NCBI GenBank assembly: GCA_947085845.1
Contig: CAMTXO010000002.1
Location: 62,001-126,000, forward strand
DNA from: JACPYF01 sp947085845
Lineage (GTDB): Bacteria; Patescibacteriota; Saccharimonadia; Saccharimonadales; Saccharimonadaceae
Direction: 5' to 3'
Length of the DNA stretch: 64,000 nt
The position numbers and the translations under genes were made by a program. Positions 16,372 through 25,459 of this stretch are shown here, one piece after another (position 1 is the stretch's first letter; every line of letters begins with the position of its first letter). Under the pieces are notes generated by a model. The model saw only the letters and a program-made list of their open reading frames with translations, ran no database searches and had not been told where the DNA came from.

Positions 16372-16797
16372 ATGAACGTTTTTTGGTGGATCGCCCTTGG
16401 GTGTTTGGCAGCGGTGTTCATTTGTTTTATCGTTGCAGTCTCTGTACCGAAGTATTCAGATGTTGGCGACAATGCCGGTTTGCTGGCAGTCGTCGCCTTG
16501 GTCCTTCTTGTCATATTTGCAATACTAGGCGCAGTTGAGGACGATGACCGAACAAAGTCTGAACAAAAGCGAGAGTTGCAAAAGGCCGGCTTTTCGTACG
16601 TCAATGTTGACTACGCCAACGCAGCAGTCGTGAGCATACCAAAATATGCAAAAGGCTGCAGGCTAAAAATCGAAAAGGTCGACAATTCCTGGGTGTTGGT
16701 ACGCCCGAAAGATCAGACGCGTTCAATCGTGTCAGCCGCCGACACCGCTCGATGGCCAAGTATCGTCGACTGGTGTGGACAACCACAACCAAAATAG
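16372..16797 (+). CDS. Hypothetical membrane protein, second of a tandem paralogous pair
   Basis: A 141-residue protein with two N-terminal hydrophobic helices (about 3-22 and 34-54) followed by a soluble domain ending in SIVSAADTARWPSIVDWC. It parallels its neighbour at 15775 in length, topology and motif order, although overall identity looks low, so the duplication is not recent. GTG 16366 (two codons upstream) is an alternative start; the purine run AGAAAGAAG upstream is a weak Shine-Dalgarno for either. Its own promoter and terminator make it an independent unit. Function unknown. Confidence 0.72.
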   Translation: MNVFWWIALGCLAAVFICFIVAVSVPKYSDVGDNAGLLAVVALVLLVIFAILGAVEDDDRTKSEQKRELQKAGFSYVNVDYANAAVVSIPKYAKGCRLKIEKVDNSWVLVRPKDQTRSIVSAADTARWPSIVDWCGQPQPK

Positions 16798-16818
16798 TGA
16801 CGATATGTCGCTTACATA

Positions 16819-16868
16819 ACCCCGGTAAACTGACCTTTAAATAGGATAAGTCGCCGGGGTGTTTTTTT
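16819..16868 (+). terminator. Terminator after the second tandem paralog
   Basis: ACCCCGG (16819-16825) pairs with CCGGGGT (16854-16860) around a 28-nt loop, followed by seven T residues (16862-16868). The T-tract overlaps the last codon of the convergent uvrB gene. Confidence 0.8.
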
Positions 16869-18831
16869 ACATTTTTGCTTTTATTTCAGCTATAGAATCT
16901 CGCAACTCAGCCGCTTTTTCAAACTCAAGGTTTGCACTTGCAAGTTCCATTTGTCCGGTTAACTCTTTCAGGAGATGCGGATACTCATCAACTGGAATTT
17001 TCTTGAGATTGAGAGTCGGCCCTTTATCTTTTTCAGGTATGATTGCTCGCAGACCTTCGCTGATTTCCTTTGCAATACTTTCGGGCGTAATATTGTGCTC
17101 GGTATTGTAATCTTCTTGGATTTTGCGGCGACGATTTGTTTCGCCAATTGCCTTTTTCATAGAATCAGTTTCACGATCGGCATACATAATGACTTTGCCC
17201 TCTAGGTGTCTGGCTGCGCGACCAATAGTCTGTATCAAAGCGCTGCTACTTCGCAGAAAACCTTCTTTATCTGCATCAATGATAACGACGAGACTCACTT
17301 CCGGAAGATCTAAGCCTTCTCGTAGGAGGTTGATACCGACTAGCACATCGAACTCACCCAAACGTAGTGACTTCAAAATATCACCACGCTCTAGCGTATC
17401 AATATCGCTGTGAATATAGGCAGTTTTTATATCGATTTCCTGCAGGTGTGTGGTCAAATCTTCGGCCATTCGTTTCGTTAGTGTTGTCACCAATACCCGT
17501 TGATGTTTCTCTATGCGACCACGGATTTCTGCAATCAGATCATCAACTTGTCCTTCACTCGATCGAATATCGATAATAGGATCAACAAGTCCTGTAGGGC
17601 GAATGACCTGTTGTGCTGGTGCTGGTGAATGCTCTAGCTCGTAATCACCAGGGGTTGCTGACACAAAGATTGCTTGATTTATGTGTTCATCAAACTCGTC
17701 AAAGCGTAGTGGTCGGTTATCAAGCGCACTTGGCATTCGAAAGCCATGCTCAACTAGTGTTTCCTTGCGTGCACGATCGCCGTTATACATACCACGAACT
17801 TGTGGCAAGCTCATATGCGATTCGTCTACTAACAGCAACCAGTCGTCAGGAAAATAGTCAATCAATGTTGCAGGTTGCGCACCTGGCTCGCGATCTGTCA
17901 GGTAGCGTGAATAGTTTTCGATACCTTTTACAAAACCAGTTTCTTCTAACATTTCTATGTCGTATTTTGTGCGTTGAGTCAGTCGCTGAGCTTCTAAGTA
18001 TTTATCATTTTTTTCATAGTACTGCACTCGCTCTTCGAATTCTTTTTTGATGCCTGCAATGGCATGCACCAGTTTTTCTTTTGGAGTGACGTAGTGCGAG
18101 CTAGGAAAGATATGGACTTCGGCTGGTTTTCGTACAATTTCACCGGTAAGGGGGTTTATTTCGCTAATATTTTCTACTTCATCACCAAAAAACTCTAGGC
18201 GGTAAGCATTGTCGCCACCCGCTGGAAACACATCTATGATGTCCCCACGCTGACGGAAGGTACCACGAGAGAAATCTATATCGTTTCGTTGATATTGAAT
18301 ATCGGTCAGGTGTCGCACAAATTTTTCGAGAGAGCGCTTTTCACCTTTTTTGACAACTACTGACATTTGTCCGTAGTCTTCCGGTGAACCAATACCGTAA
18401 ATACAGCTCACACTTGCAACTATTATGACATCACGACGAGTGAGCAAAGCTGATGTAGCAGCATGCCGTAGCTTGTCAATTTCTTCATTGATTTTACTGT
18501 CTTTTTCTATATAAACATCACGGCTGGCGATATACGCTTCTGGTTGATAATAGTCAAAATAGCTGACAAAATAATGGACTTCGTTTTCCGGGAAAAAAGA
18601 TTTAAATTCACTATATAGCTGCGCAGCCAATGTTTTGTTATGCGCAAGCACCAAGGTCGGCGTCTGTCGATTGGCAATAATATTTGCCATAGTAAATGTC
18701 TTGCCACTACCAGTAACACCTAGCAGTGTTTGTTTCTTTTCACCAGCCTCCAAGCCTTTTATTAACTGAGCAATAGCAGTAGGCTGATCACCTGTTGGCT
18801 GGTATTTTGTTTTGAGTTTAAACTTTGTCAC
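16867..18831 (-). CDS. uvrB: Excinuclease ABC subunit B
   Basis: UvrB is the damage-verifying helicase of nucleotide excision repair; it is loaded by UvrA and positions UvrC. The 654-residue protein is full length: Q-motif PTGDQPTAIAQL, Walker A LLGVTGSGKTFT (near 37), the beta-hairpin YFDYYQPEAYI (near 92), the DESH box LVDESHMSLPQ (near 335), helicase motifs VLVTTLTKRMAEDL and INLLREGLDLPEVSLV, QTIGRAARH near 540, and a C-terminal UVR motif (ELTGQMELASANLEFEKAAELRD, given here in part as FEKAAELRD). Transcribed alone; uvrA and uvrC are not in this window. Confidence 0.98.
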   Translation of the reverse strand: MTKFKLKTKYQPTGDQPTAIAQLIKGLEAGEKKQTLLGVTGSGKTFTMANIIANRQTPTLVLAHNKTLAAQLYSEFKSFFPENEVHYFVSYFDYYQPEAYIASRDVYIEKDSKINEEIDKLRHAATSALLTRRDVIIVASVSCIYGIGSPEDYGQMSVVVKKGEKRSLEKFVRHLTDIQYQRNDIDFSRGTFRQRGDIIDVFPAGGDNAYRLEFFGDEVENISEINPLTGEIVRKPAEVHIFPSSHYVTPKEKLVHAIAGIKKEFEERVQYYEKNDKYLEAQRLTQRTKYDIEMLEETGFVKGIENYSRYLTDREPGAQPATLIDYFPDDWLLLVDESHMSLPQVRGMYNGDRARKETLVEHGFRMPSALDNRPLRFDEFDEHINQAIFVSATPGDYELEHSPAPAQQVIRPTGLVDPIIDIRSSEGQVDDLIAEIRGRIEKHQRVLVTTLTKRMAEDLTTHLQEIDIKTAYIHSDIDTLERGDILKSLRLGEFDVLVGINLLREGLDLPEVSLVVIIDADKEGFLRSSSALIQTIGRAARHLEGKVIMYADRETDSMKKAIGETNRRRKIQEDYNTEHNITPESIAKEISEGLRAIIPEKDKGPTLNLKKIPVDEYPHLLKELTGQMELASANLEFEKAAELRDSIAEIKAKM

Positions 18832-18877
18832 CTATATAGTTTAGCAATGTAGTCTATGTAAGTATACTTATTACCTA

Positions 18878-19540
18878 CTATTCAACTTCTAAGGTTTGTA
18901 CGATTTTGCGAGCTGTAGCAAAATTTGAATTGTTTAGTAGGTTTTTATTATCATTGTCTACTATAGATATAGATAAATGACCTTTAGAATCATTCAAAAA
19001 TAGATCTAAATACCCCAAATCACATACACTATCCCCAGCCTTTATATCCTTTATGTCACTGGTTTTAGCTGTATAAACACCTGCAATATTATCTGAATCT
19101 TTTGTTTCTATTAGCTTATATTCCGGGTGCGCTTTTATGTCATACTTGTTGAATACACTAATTGTTGCCGAGTCTGCGGGATCACAATATCCTCCCATAC
19201 CACTGAGTGGCTCAGTTTTAGCAACAACAACTACAAATATATCTTGTGTTGGGCTAACTATTGCTTCACCCCTTAGATCATCTTCCCTATTTTCAAGCTT
19301 CCAATCACTCGGGTACTTTAGCGTTACCTTACGACCAGCATCAAATGTAGCTGTTTCCGTAAGATTATCTGTTTCTGGCTTTTTTATAGTACTTGTTTTG
19401 AAGGTATCGGTTTTGCTTGCATCATCAAGCATTTTTTGTGCCTCATATAGCTTCCAACCCAAGAATCCCACTAAAATAATTGCTAGAGCAACAAATATTA
19501 TTTCAACGATTCCAAATCCTTTTTGTAAGTTATTTTTCAT
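18878..19540 (-). CDS. Type IV pilin-like protein
   Basis: A 220-residue protein with a class III prepilin N-terminus: short basic leader MKNNLQKG, cleavage expected after G8, then FGIVEIIFVALAIILVGFLG, with phenylalanine at +1 and the conserved glutamate at +5. A single helix continues to about residue 45, and the rest is an extracellular globular domain of about 170 residues with two cysteines (VGGYCDP-type and DSVCDLGYL regions) that could form a disulfide. The globular part includes VTLKYPSDWKLENR, reminiscent of PsbP-like domains, but I cannot confirm that. It may be a minor pilin for the system whose ATPase is at 2240. AAAGGA lies upstream of the ATG. Confidence 0.8.
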   Translation of the reverse strand: MKNNLQKGFGIVEIIFVALAIILVGFLGWKLYEAQKMLDDASKTDTFKTSTIKKPETDNLTETATFDAGRKVTLKYPSDWKLENREDDLRGEAIVSPTQDIFVVVVAKTEPLSGMGGYCDPADSATISVFNKYDIKAHPEYKLIETKDSDNIAGVYTAKTSDIKDIKAGDSVCDLGYLDLFLNDSKGHLSISIVDNDNKNLLNNSNFATARKIVQTLEVE

Positions 19541-19643
19541 TTTTTTCCTTTACTTATTGTTGTTAATATATAATCATAAGTACTATGAAAAATCAACGCA
19601 TTAACAGATAGTCAATGTATCTTTAGGCCATCTCCGCAATTTT

Positions 19644-21653
19644 CTATAGCGGATGTACACTCGAGTAGTTCTGGAATGTTGGCCGGCCATCTTCATAAGC
19701 TTCGATATAGGCAATGATCTCCAGAGGGTCGTCGGTGATGATATGTAGCTGAGGATCGTCCGGTCCAATAGTTCCGAATTTTTCGTTTAAAGTCTGTTGT
19801 ATGTAATCGGCCAGCGGATTCCAAAAATCACTGCCGTACAAAATGATTGGCGCACGAGGTATGATACCGGTTTGCGCCAAGGTAGTTATCTCAAACAATT
19901 CGTCTAATGTACCAAAGCCGCCTGCGCAAAATACATATCCGCTGGCGTCAAAAGTCAGAGCTACTTTACGACTAAAGAAATGTTCGAATGTATAGTGATC
20001 GGTAGTGTATTTGTTTAAAGTTTGCTCTGTAGGTAGTTCAATATTGAGGCCAATAGAACCAGTACCGATATCGTAGGCAGCATGATTTGCAGCCTCCATA
20101 ATACCGTGACCGCCACCTGTGACAATCGCATAGTCTTCTTGGGCTATTTTTTTGGTTAGCTCGTAAGCGGCTATACATGCAGGATGGTCTTGCCGTAATC
20201 TGGCGGAACCAAAGACACTGACTGTCCTAGGGTATTTTCCCAACACCTCAAACGCTTTTTCAAACTCATCAATGACACCTATCAACTTGCCGGCTGCTGC
20301 ATCGACTAACTTTTCCCGAACCAACAAATGGTTTAGCTTGTTTTGTTCGATCAATGCCGTTGGGCAGTATGGAGCAGCTTCCGTCTCTGTAGGCTTAGCT
20401 AGTTTTTTTTTACTGATACCTAGCTTTTCGGGTGCAATCATATCATTGTCTAGTTGATTCAGAACCTGTTCCTTGAGATTTTTCATCCCCATATATCGTG
20501 CGAATAATTCGTTCCATAAACTTTCACGAAAGTGATACACGTAACGGTCTTCGTAACTAATTTCGTTTGAATAGCTGAGAGCAATATCAACAAAGTTGAG
20601 GGTCACAGGACGATCGTTGTACATCATGCCGACCCAGTCGCGATCTTTGTAAAATTTCATCTCGGGATCTATTTGATACAACAACTCCTCTGCTCGACGC
20701 CAGTGCAAATCCTCGGGTTGTACGTGGGGCTCAAAAGCTTCTAGGTGGCTTTCGTCCTTGAGTTTGCCAAAGTAGCGCTGTATAACTCGCCAGTGCACAT
20801 GCCGACCAGACAATGATGCAGCCTTTGCGGGATCGGCTATCAATGTTTCCATAACTGTTTCGCCAAACTTTTTAGCTGTTTTTGACTTTAGCTTAAAGAA
20901 AGTCGAGTAGAGTTTTACTTCGTTGAGATAGTGAAAGAGCAACGGCAATGTCTTTAATGTTAGTCCTTTTACGTGCGTAGCTTTCATCGGTACTACAACA
21001 ATCACTCCTAGTTCTTTTGTGTGCGTAACATTGTGTAGTTTTTTTTCGACGAAATGTTCAGCCAAATCAACATACTTTTCATGATCCATAACGATAATTT
21101 CAATATCACGCTCTTCGTAATCATCGGCTGATACACTTTTGAACAGTTCATCATACTCGTTGAGCCACTCTGGCCCCTCGGAAAAACGTAGCGCAGTATA
21201 CATCTCGGAAAAATTCTCACCACTGAATAGATCCTCGATATTGTCATAGCCCAGACGTTCCATTAGTTTTTTTGGAGGCATTTGTCGCAGTAGATCTTTG
21301 GCTTTGTCGTGTTTGATCACAAACACTTTGCGATTGAATTTAACTTTGTTAGCTGCCGCAACTAGTAGCGGAACCATTTGCCGAACATCGTCGGAATTTT
21401 TACCGCCAACAATACGCGTCACCCGCTCGTTATCACTCGCAACACGCGCCATTAACGCTTGATAGAATTCTTTGCCGGTCGTATTTTTGTGATCAAGCCC
21501 TAGCTCACGAATCGCCTGGTGAGTTTCGCGCGTAATATCAGCAATCAATCGAGCATCAACACCCTGTTGACCACTAGCTTTTTCGAGATCACGAAGACTC
21601 AGCCCAAAAAGCGGCTCTTCGGCATCTAGTAAATCGCGTAGAAATTTTGACAT
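19644..21653 (-). CDS. Long protein with C-terminal LOG (Rossmann) domain
   Basis: The C-terminal 210 residues (about 445-655) form a TIGR00730/LOG-type Rossmann domain: SVFGSARLR, AIVTGGGHGIMEAANHAAYDIG, GLNIELPTEQ and the phosphoribohydrolase signature in the variant form CAGGFGTLDELFEI (family consensus PGGxGTxxE). LOG enzymes release bases from nucleoside 5'-monophosphates, and related enzymes act on other nucleotides; the conserved R and E residues suggest activity. The N-terminal 430 residues are unlike anything I can name. They are mixed alpha/beta, highly charged and lack membrane segments. At 669 residues this is three times the usual LOG length. Flanked by unrelated genes, with no operon evident. 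Confidence 0.85.
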   Translation of the reverse strand: MSKFLRDLLDAEEPLFGLSLRDLEKASGQQGVDARLIADITRETHQAIRELGLDHKNTTGKEFYQALMARVASDNERVTRIVGGKNSDDVRQMVPLLVAAANKVKFNRKVFVIKHDKAKDLLRQMPPKKLMERLGYDNIEDLFSGENFSEMYTALRFSEGPEWLNEYDELFKSVSADDYEERDIEIIVMDHEKYVDLAEHFVEKKLHNVTHTKELGVIVVVPMKATHVKGLTLKTLPLLFHYLNEVKLYSTFFKLKSKTAKKFGETVMETLIADPAKAASLSGRHVHWRVIQRYFGKLKDESHLEAFEPHVQPEDLHWRRAEELLYQIDPEMKFYKDRDWVGMMYNDRPVTLNFVDIALSYSNEISYEDRYVYHFRESLWNELFARYMGMKNLKEQVLNQLDNDMIAPEKLGISKKKLAKPTETEAAPYCPTALIEQNKLNHLLVREKLVDAAAGKLIGVIDEFEKAFEVLGKYPRTVSVFGSARLRQDHPACIAAYELTKKIAQEDYAIVTGGGHGIMEAANHAAYDIGTGSIGLNIELPTEQTLNKYTTDHYTFEHFFSRKVALTFDASGYVFCAGGFGTLDELFEITTLAQTGIIPRAPIILYGSDFWNPLADYIQQTLNEKFGTIGPDDPQLHIITDDPLEIIAYIEAYEDGRPTFQNYSSVHPL

Positions 21654-21696
21654 TTTTTATTTACCCACCATATTTTATGCTTATGATTATACCAGA

Positions 21697-22692
21697 TTAA
21701 AACGGCTTTTGATCAATTGGCATAGTGTGTAGTTTTGTGCCTTTATGTAAAATACCTTCCTTGGCGCCAATTTTTGTAACAACAGATGTAGAGTTAGCAC
21801 TTGCAAAAATAATTGCATCTTTCAGGTCTTTGCCCTGAGCCCATTGAGACAGAAATCCTGAGCCAAAAGCATCTCCAGCACCAGTACGATCGACTACTGG
21901 TACATCTTCGTACATACCTGCACGAATAATAGTTTGACTGTCGGTCGCGAGGACTCCGTTTGGACCATCCGAAATAATCACCACAGAACAATAATTCGTT
22001 GCATGACGAACTAGTTCTTCCAAGGTTTGTCCACTGACTATCATTTGCGCCTCTTCCTTGTTCAAAGCAAGAACTGTTACATCCTCTAGTAAAGCTTTTA
22101 GCTTTGTCTTTTCCTCGAGCTCTACTCCTGCAGGGTTGAGCATAACTTTTGTATCATATCTAGCGGCACGTGTGATAATTTTTTCTAACAATTTCATATC
22201 ACCCAGTGACGATATGTATATCCAATCCGCATCCTCAATTGCCGATAAGTCTAAAGGGTGTCCATCGCTCGCAAGTTTTGTTCCACGAAAATTTAAAATA
22301 GTACGCTCGCCATCATTTGCCAACAGCACCGTCGAGTAGCTAGCACGATACTGTTCGTCTTGGACAACTCCTGCGGTTTCAACATTTTCTTTATCTAGGT
22401 CTTTCAAAATAGCTTCAGATGCGACTTCGGTACCTAGCGCCCACATATATTTGCTATTCAAACCTTGCCGCGCAAACGTAACAGCTGCGTTTGTGACATT
22501 TCCACCAGTTGCAAAAATAACTTCGTCGAGATCTAATTTTTTGCCCAGTGGTAGCTGTTCGTATTTAACTCCTTTGTGTTCGTGCGTTTTGAAGTTTTTT
22601 GAACTTTTTAAAAAAACATCTTGTGTCGCTTTGCCAATCGTTAAAATTACGGGTAGTTTAGACAACTGATTTTCCTTCGCTGCCAAACGCAC
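21697..22692 (-). CDS. PfkB-family carbohydrate kinase
   Basis: A ribokinase-fold sugar or nucleoside kinase, 331 residues. Visible are the glycine-rich substrate region (EVIFATGGNVTNAAVTFARQG, quoted here in part as TGGNVTNAA, about 62-70), and the signature 2 catalytic segment VVDRTGAGDAFGSGFL near 268 with the base aspartate in GAGDAF. Substrate cannot be told from sequence; placement as the last gene of a pentose/triose-phosphate operon favours a sugar or sugar-phosphate kinase. The annotated ATG overlaps the aldolase gene by 35 bp; a start some ten codons later (before SKLPVILTIG) would remove most of the overlap, so the N-terminus is uncertain. Confidence 0.88.
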   Translation of the reverse strand: MRLAAKENQLSKLPVILTIGKATQDVFLKSSKNFKTHEHKGVKYEQLPLGKKLDLDEVIFATGGNVTNAAVTFARQGLNSKYMWALGTEVASEAILKDLDKENVETAGVVQDEQYRASYSTVLLANDGERTILNFRGTKLASDGHPLDLSAIEDADWIYISSLGDMKLLEKIITRAARYDTKVMLNPAGVELEEKTKLKALLEDVTVLALNKEEAQMIVSGQTLEELVRHATNYCSVVIISDGPNGVLATDSQTIIRAGMYEDVPVVDRTGAGDAFGSGFLSQWAQGKDLKDAIIFASANSTSVVTKIGAKEGILHKGTKLHTMPIDQKPF

Positions 22693-23569
22693 TTATTTTT
22701 TCCTCGACAACTGCTTGAACCGCTTCGTATACAGTCGGCATAAGTTTTACTATGGCAAATTCTTTAGGATTGTCGGCTAAGACTTTTTCTAGTGTTTCAC
22801 GAAAGGCTACACGCATATCGCTATTGATATTTATTTTGCTGACACCTATTTGGGCTGCGCGTTCAAAGAAATTGAGCGGCGTACCCGACCCACCATGAAG
22901 TGATATCTGGCAGTCAATACTGTCTCGGATGCGTTGCAGTAGCTCTAGATCTAAAACCTTGGGCACAGGGTATTTACCGTGCAAATTACCTATAGCGGCG
23001 GCATATGTATCTATACCAGTTGCTTCAACAAAAGACCTAGTGCCTTCTGGGGTTGAGAATGTTTTCTTTATTTCCTCGTAATCAATTTCTTCTTCATGCA
23101 CATTGGAGCTTCCGCCAAAATAATGCGGCTCACTTTCTACTAGCGCGCCTGTAAATGTTGCATATTCAACTACTTCTTTAGTTGCAGCAATGATCTCTTC
23201 AGTAGTAGCTTCGTGGTTTGCTTGCGAGATATCTATATGAATAAACTCGAAACCCGCATCGATAGCGCGCTTACAGGCCTCGACCGTTGGTGCATGGTCT
23301 AGGTTGATATACATTTCAACTCCATACTCTTCACGATAGTTATCTACCATATCGCGAATATTATCGAGTCCTAGCGCCTTTACTTCTCCATCACTTACCT
23401 CAACTAATACCGGAGCATTCATTTTCTGTGCAGCGCGTGAAACGGCTATGAGGGTTTCTTGGTTATCTATATTAAATGCGCCAACTGCAAATTTTTGCTG
23501 GCGAGAGCGTTGCATTAAATGTCTAGCTCTAGTTGTATGATCTCGAATATCTTTGATTGACAATGCCAT
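22658..23569 (-). CDS. fba: Class II fructose-bisphosphate aldolase family protein
   Basis: Zinc-dependent aldolase cleaving or forming fructose-1,6-bisphosphate (or a related ketose bisphosphate) with glyceraldehyde-3-phosphate and DHAP. The 303-residue protein has the N-terminal FAVGAFNIDNQE segment, the catalytic/zinc region NLDHAPTVEACKRAIDAGF (D then H), the histidine GNLHGKYP, and the phosphate-binding SLHGGSGTP and NINSDMR segments. AGGAGG lies 5-10 bases before the ATG at 23569. It sits directly after the transketolase genes, matching a route that interconverts hexose, pentose and triose phosphates. Confidence 0.93.
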   Translation of the reverse strand: MALSIKDIRDHTTRARHLMQRSRQQKFAVGAFNIDNQETLIAVSRAAQKMNAPVLVEVSDGEVKALGLDNIRDMVDNYREEYGVEMYINLDHAPTVEACKRAIDAGFEFIHIDISQANHEATTEEIIAATKEVVEYATFTGALVESEPHYFGGSSNVHEEEIDYEEIKKTFSTPEGTRSFVEATGIDTYAAAIGNLHGKYPVPKVLDLELLQRIRDSIDCQISLHGGSGTPLNFFERAAQIGVSKININSDMRVAFRETLEKVLADNPKEFAIVKLMPTVYEAVQAVVEEKISAFGSEGKSVV

Positions 23570-23577
23570 ATTTCCTC

Positions 23578-24576
23578 CTAAAATCCTTGTTTATACTGCG
23601 GTATTGAGTGCACGAAAGTTCGTGCCTTGTAAACTATGGTTTCACTAGTAAGGCCAAATTCACGCAGTAGTTCAGCAGGTTCACCACTTTCACCAAAGCG
23701 GTCTTTGATACCTATGCGTTTGAGCGGCATAGGTAGTTTCGAGCTCAGAAGCTCGGCAACTGCACTGCCGAACCCACCATCTTTTTGGGCTTCCTCGGCA
23801 GTTAAAGCTCTACCCGTTTTACGAAGTGAAGCCAAAATCGCATCGCCATCTAGGGGTTTTATTGTAGGAACATGAAGCACCTCAGCTTCGATGCCTTCTT
23901 GTGCCAACATATGAGCAGCTCTAAGTAGTTGGTAGGTCATTGTGCCTGTGCCCATAAGTGTAATGTCGCGACCGTCTCGCAGAATATAGGCTTTACCAAT
24001 CTCGAATGGTGATTCTTTCGTACTAAATATTGGTGTTTTTTCGCGAGCTAATCGTAAATAGCCAGGTCGATTATCTTCGGCCATAGCTCGGGTAGCTTTT
24101 TCAGCTTCGATTGCATCTCCGGGAGCGATAACCACCATATTGGGTAGGACTCTCATCAGGGCAATGTCTTCGAGCATTTGGTGGGTTGCTCCGTCTGGAC
24201 CAACCGACACACCAGCATGCGAACCTACAATTTTGACTGGCTGATTGTTCAGAGCTATTGTGGTGCGGATTTGTTCCCAGTTTCTGCCAGGACTAAAGGC
24301 AGCATAACTGCTTGTAAATGGAATCTTACCCATTGCAGCCATACCGCTAGCTACCGTTACAAGATTTTGTTCAGCAACACCAATTTCAACAAATCTTTCG
24401 GGAAATGCATCTCGAAAATGGTTCATTTGTGTCGAGTCTGTTAAATCTGCACACAACGCAACAACTTGTTCATTTTGTTCGCCCGCAGCTTTTAGACCGC
24501 GCCCAAAACCAGCGCGGTTTGGTTCTTGCTCGACATCTTCATCATGCAGTTTTGGGTTTAATGAAAAATGACTCAT
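23578..24576 (-). CDS. Transketolase, C-terminal (pyrimidine-binding plus C-terminal domain) subunit
   Basis: Second half of a split transketolase, 332 residues. It has the pyrimidine-binding domain with the glutamate in RFVEIGVAEQNLVTVASGMA and the transketolase C-terminal domain from about residue 195 (MGTGTMTYQLLRAAHML). Together with the upstream subunit it would form the ThDP enzyme moving two-carbon ketol units between sugar phosphates. The ATG overlaps the upstream subunit's stop by 4 bp. Splitting into two genes is usual in archaea, Thermotogae and many CPR bacteria. Confidence 0.94.
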   Translation of the reverse strand: MSHFSLNPKLHDEDVEQEPNRAGFGRGLKAAGEQNEQVVALCADLTDSTQMNHFRDAFPERFVEIGVAEQNLVTVASGMAAMGKIPFTSSYAAFSPGRNWEQIRTTIALNNQPVKIVGSHAGVSVGPDGATHQMLEDIALMRVLPNMVVIAPGDAIEAEKATRAMAEDNRPGYLRLAREKTPIFSTKESPFEIGKAYILRDGRDITLMGTGTMTYQLLRAAHMLAQEGIEAEVLHVPTIKPLDGDAILASLRKTGRALTAEEAQKDGGFGSAVAELLSSKLPMPLKRIGIKDRFGESGEPAELLREFGLTSETIVYKARTFVHSIPQYKQGF

Positions 24577-25454
24577 TCGTGCTCTCCTGTGATTTTCCCG
24601 TTTAGGCTACGTAGTTTTTGCAAAGCTACTTTTGCTTGCTCGGCTTTTGGAGGCGCCCCAGGACCGTCTACAAAATACCCATGCCAGTGATAATCATACT
24701 CCATGAAATCAACACCCTTGCCTGGTATTGTATGCGCAATTATAACGCTAGGACGATTTGTTACTGAACGTGCCATTGCAACGCCGTCGATTATACTTTC
24801 CATATTATTTCCATCAATTTCCTGGACATGCCAGCCAAAAGACTCCCATTTGCCTTTCAAATCTTCTAATGGCATTACGCTTTCGGTAGGACCATCTATT
24901 TGAATATTGTTACGGTCGATAATGCCTATGAGGTTGTGTAGTTTGTTCTTGCCAGCAAACATTGCTGCTTCCCAAATATTGCCTTCGTTCAACTCGCCAT
25001 CGCCCATCACAACATAGACCCATTGGTCTTTGACTTTGTCTATTTTCTCTATTACATATGCCATACCAGCACCTTGCGATAACCCTGAACCTAAAGGTCC
25101 TGATGTAGTTTCGAGTCCAGGTAGTTTTTGTCGTTCAGGGTGACCTTGTAAACGTGAACCAAATTTTCTGAGTGTTAATAATTCGTCGCGTTCGAAAAAA
25201 CCAGACTCTGCCATAGCAGCATACTGTACTGGCACGCAGTGGCCATTTGAAAGTAATATTCTGTCCCTTTCTTCCCAATCTGGATTTTGAGGATCAATCT
25301 TTAAAATATCAAAATAAAGCGCTGCAAAAATATCAGCAAGTCCTAACGGCCCAGCACTGTGACCCGAGCCAGCAGATTCCAACATAGCAATGATATCTTC
25401 GCGAATAGCCTCGGCCTTTTGTTCTAACTGTTTGGTTGTCAGTCGCCCACCCAC
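24573..25454 (-). CDS. Transketolase, N-terminal (ThDP-binding) subunit
   Basis: First half of the split transketolase, 293 residues. Visible are the substrate/ThDP histidine region GSGHSAGPLGLADIFAALYF, the GLSQGAGMAY segment, and the ThDP-binding motif GDGELNEGNIWEAAMFAGKNKLHN (quoted as GDGELNEG at the start and N further on), which provides the Mg-binding aspartate and asparagine. HTIPGKGVDFME near 238 completes the domain. Six bases separate it from the rpe-like gene upstream. Confidence 0.94.
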   Translation of the reverse strand: MGGRLTTKQLEQKAEAIREDIIAMLESAGSGHSAGPLGLADIFAALYFDILKIDPQNPDWEERDRILLSNGHCVPVQYAAMAESGFFERDELLTLRKFGSRLQGHPERQKLPGLETTSGPLGSGLSQGAGMAYVIEKIDKVKDQWVYVVMGDGELNEGNIWEAAMFAGKNKLHNLIGIIDRNNIQIDGPTESVMPLEDLKGKWESFGWHVQEIDGNNMESIIDGVAMARSVTNRPSVIIAHTIPGKGVDFMEYDYHWHGYFVDGPGAPPKAEQAKVALQKLRSLNGKITGEHE

Positions 25455-25459
25455 GATAA

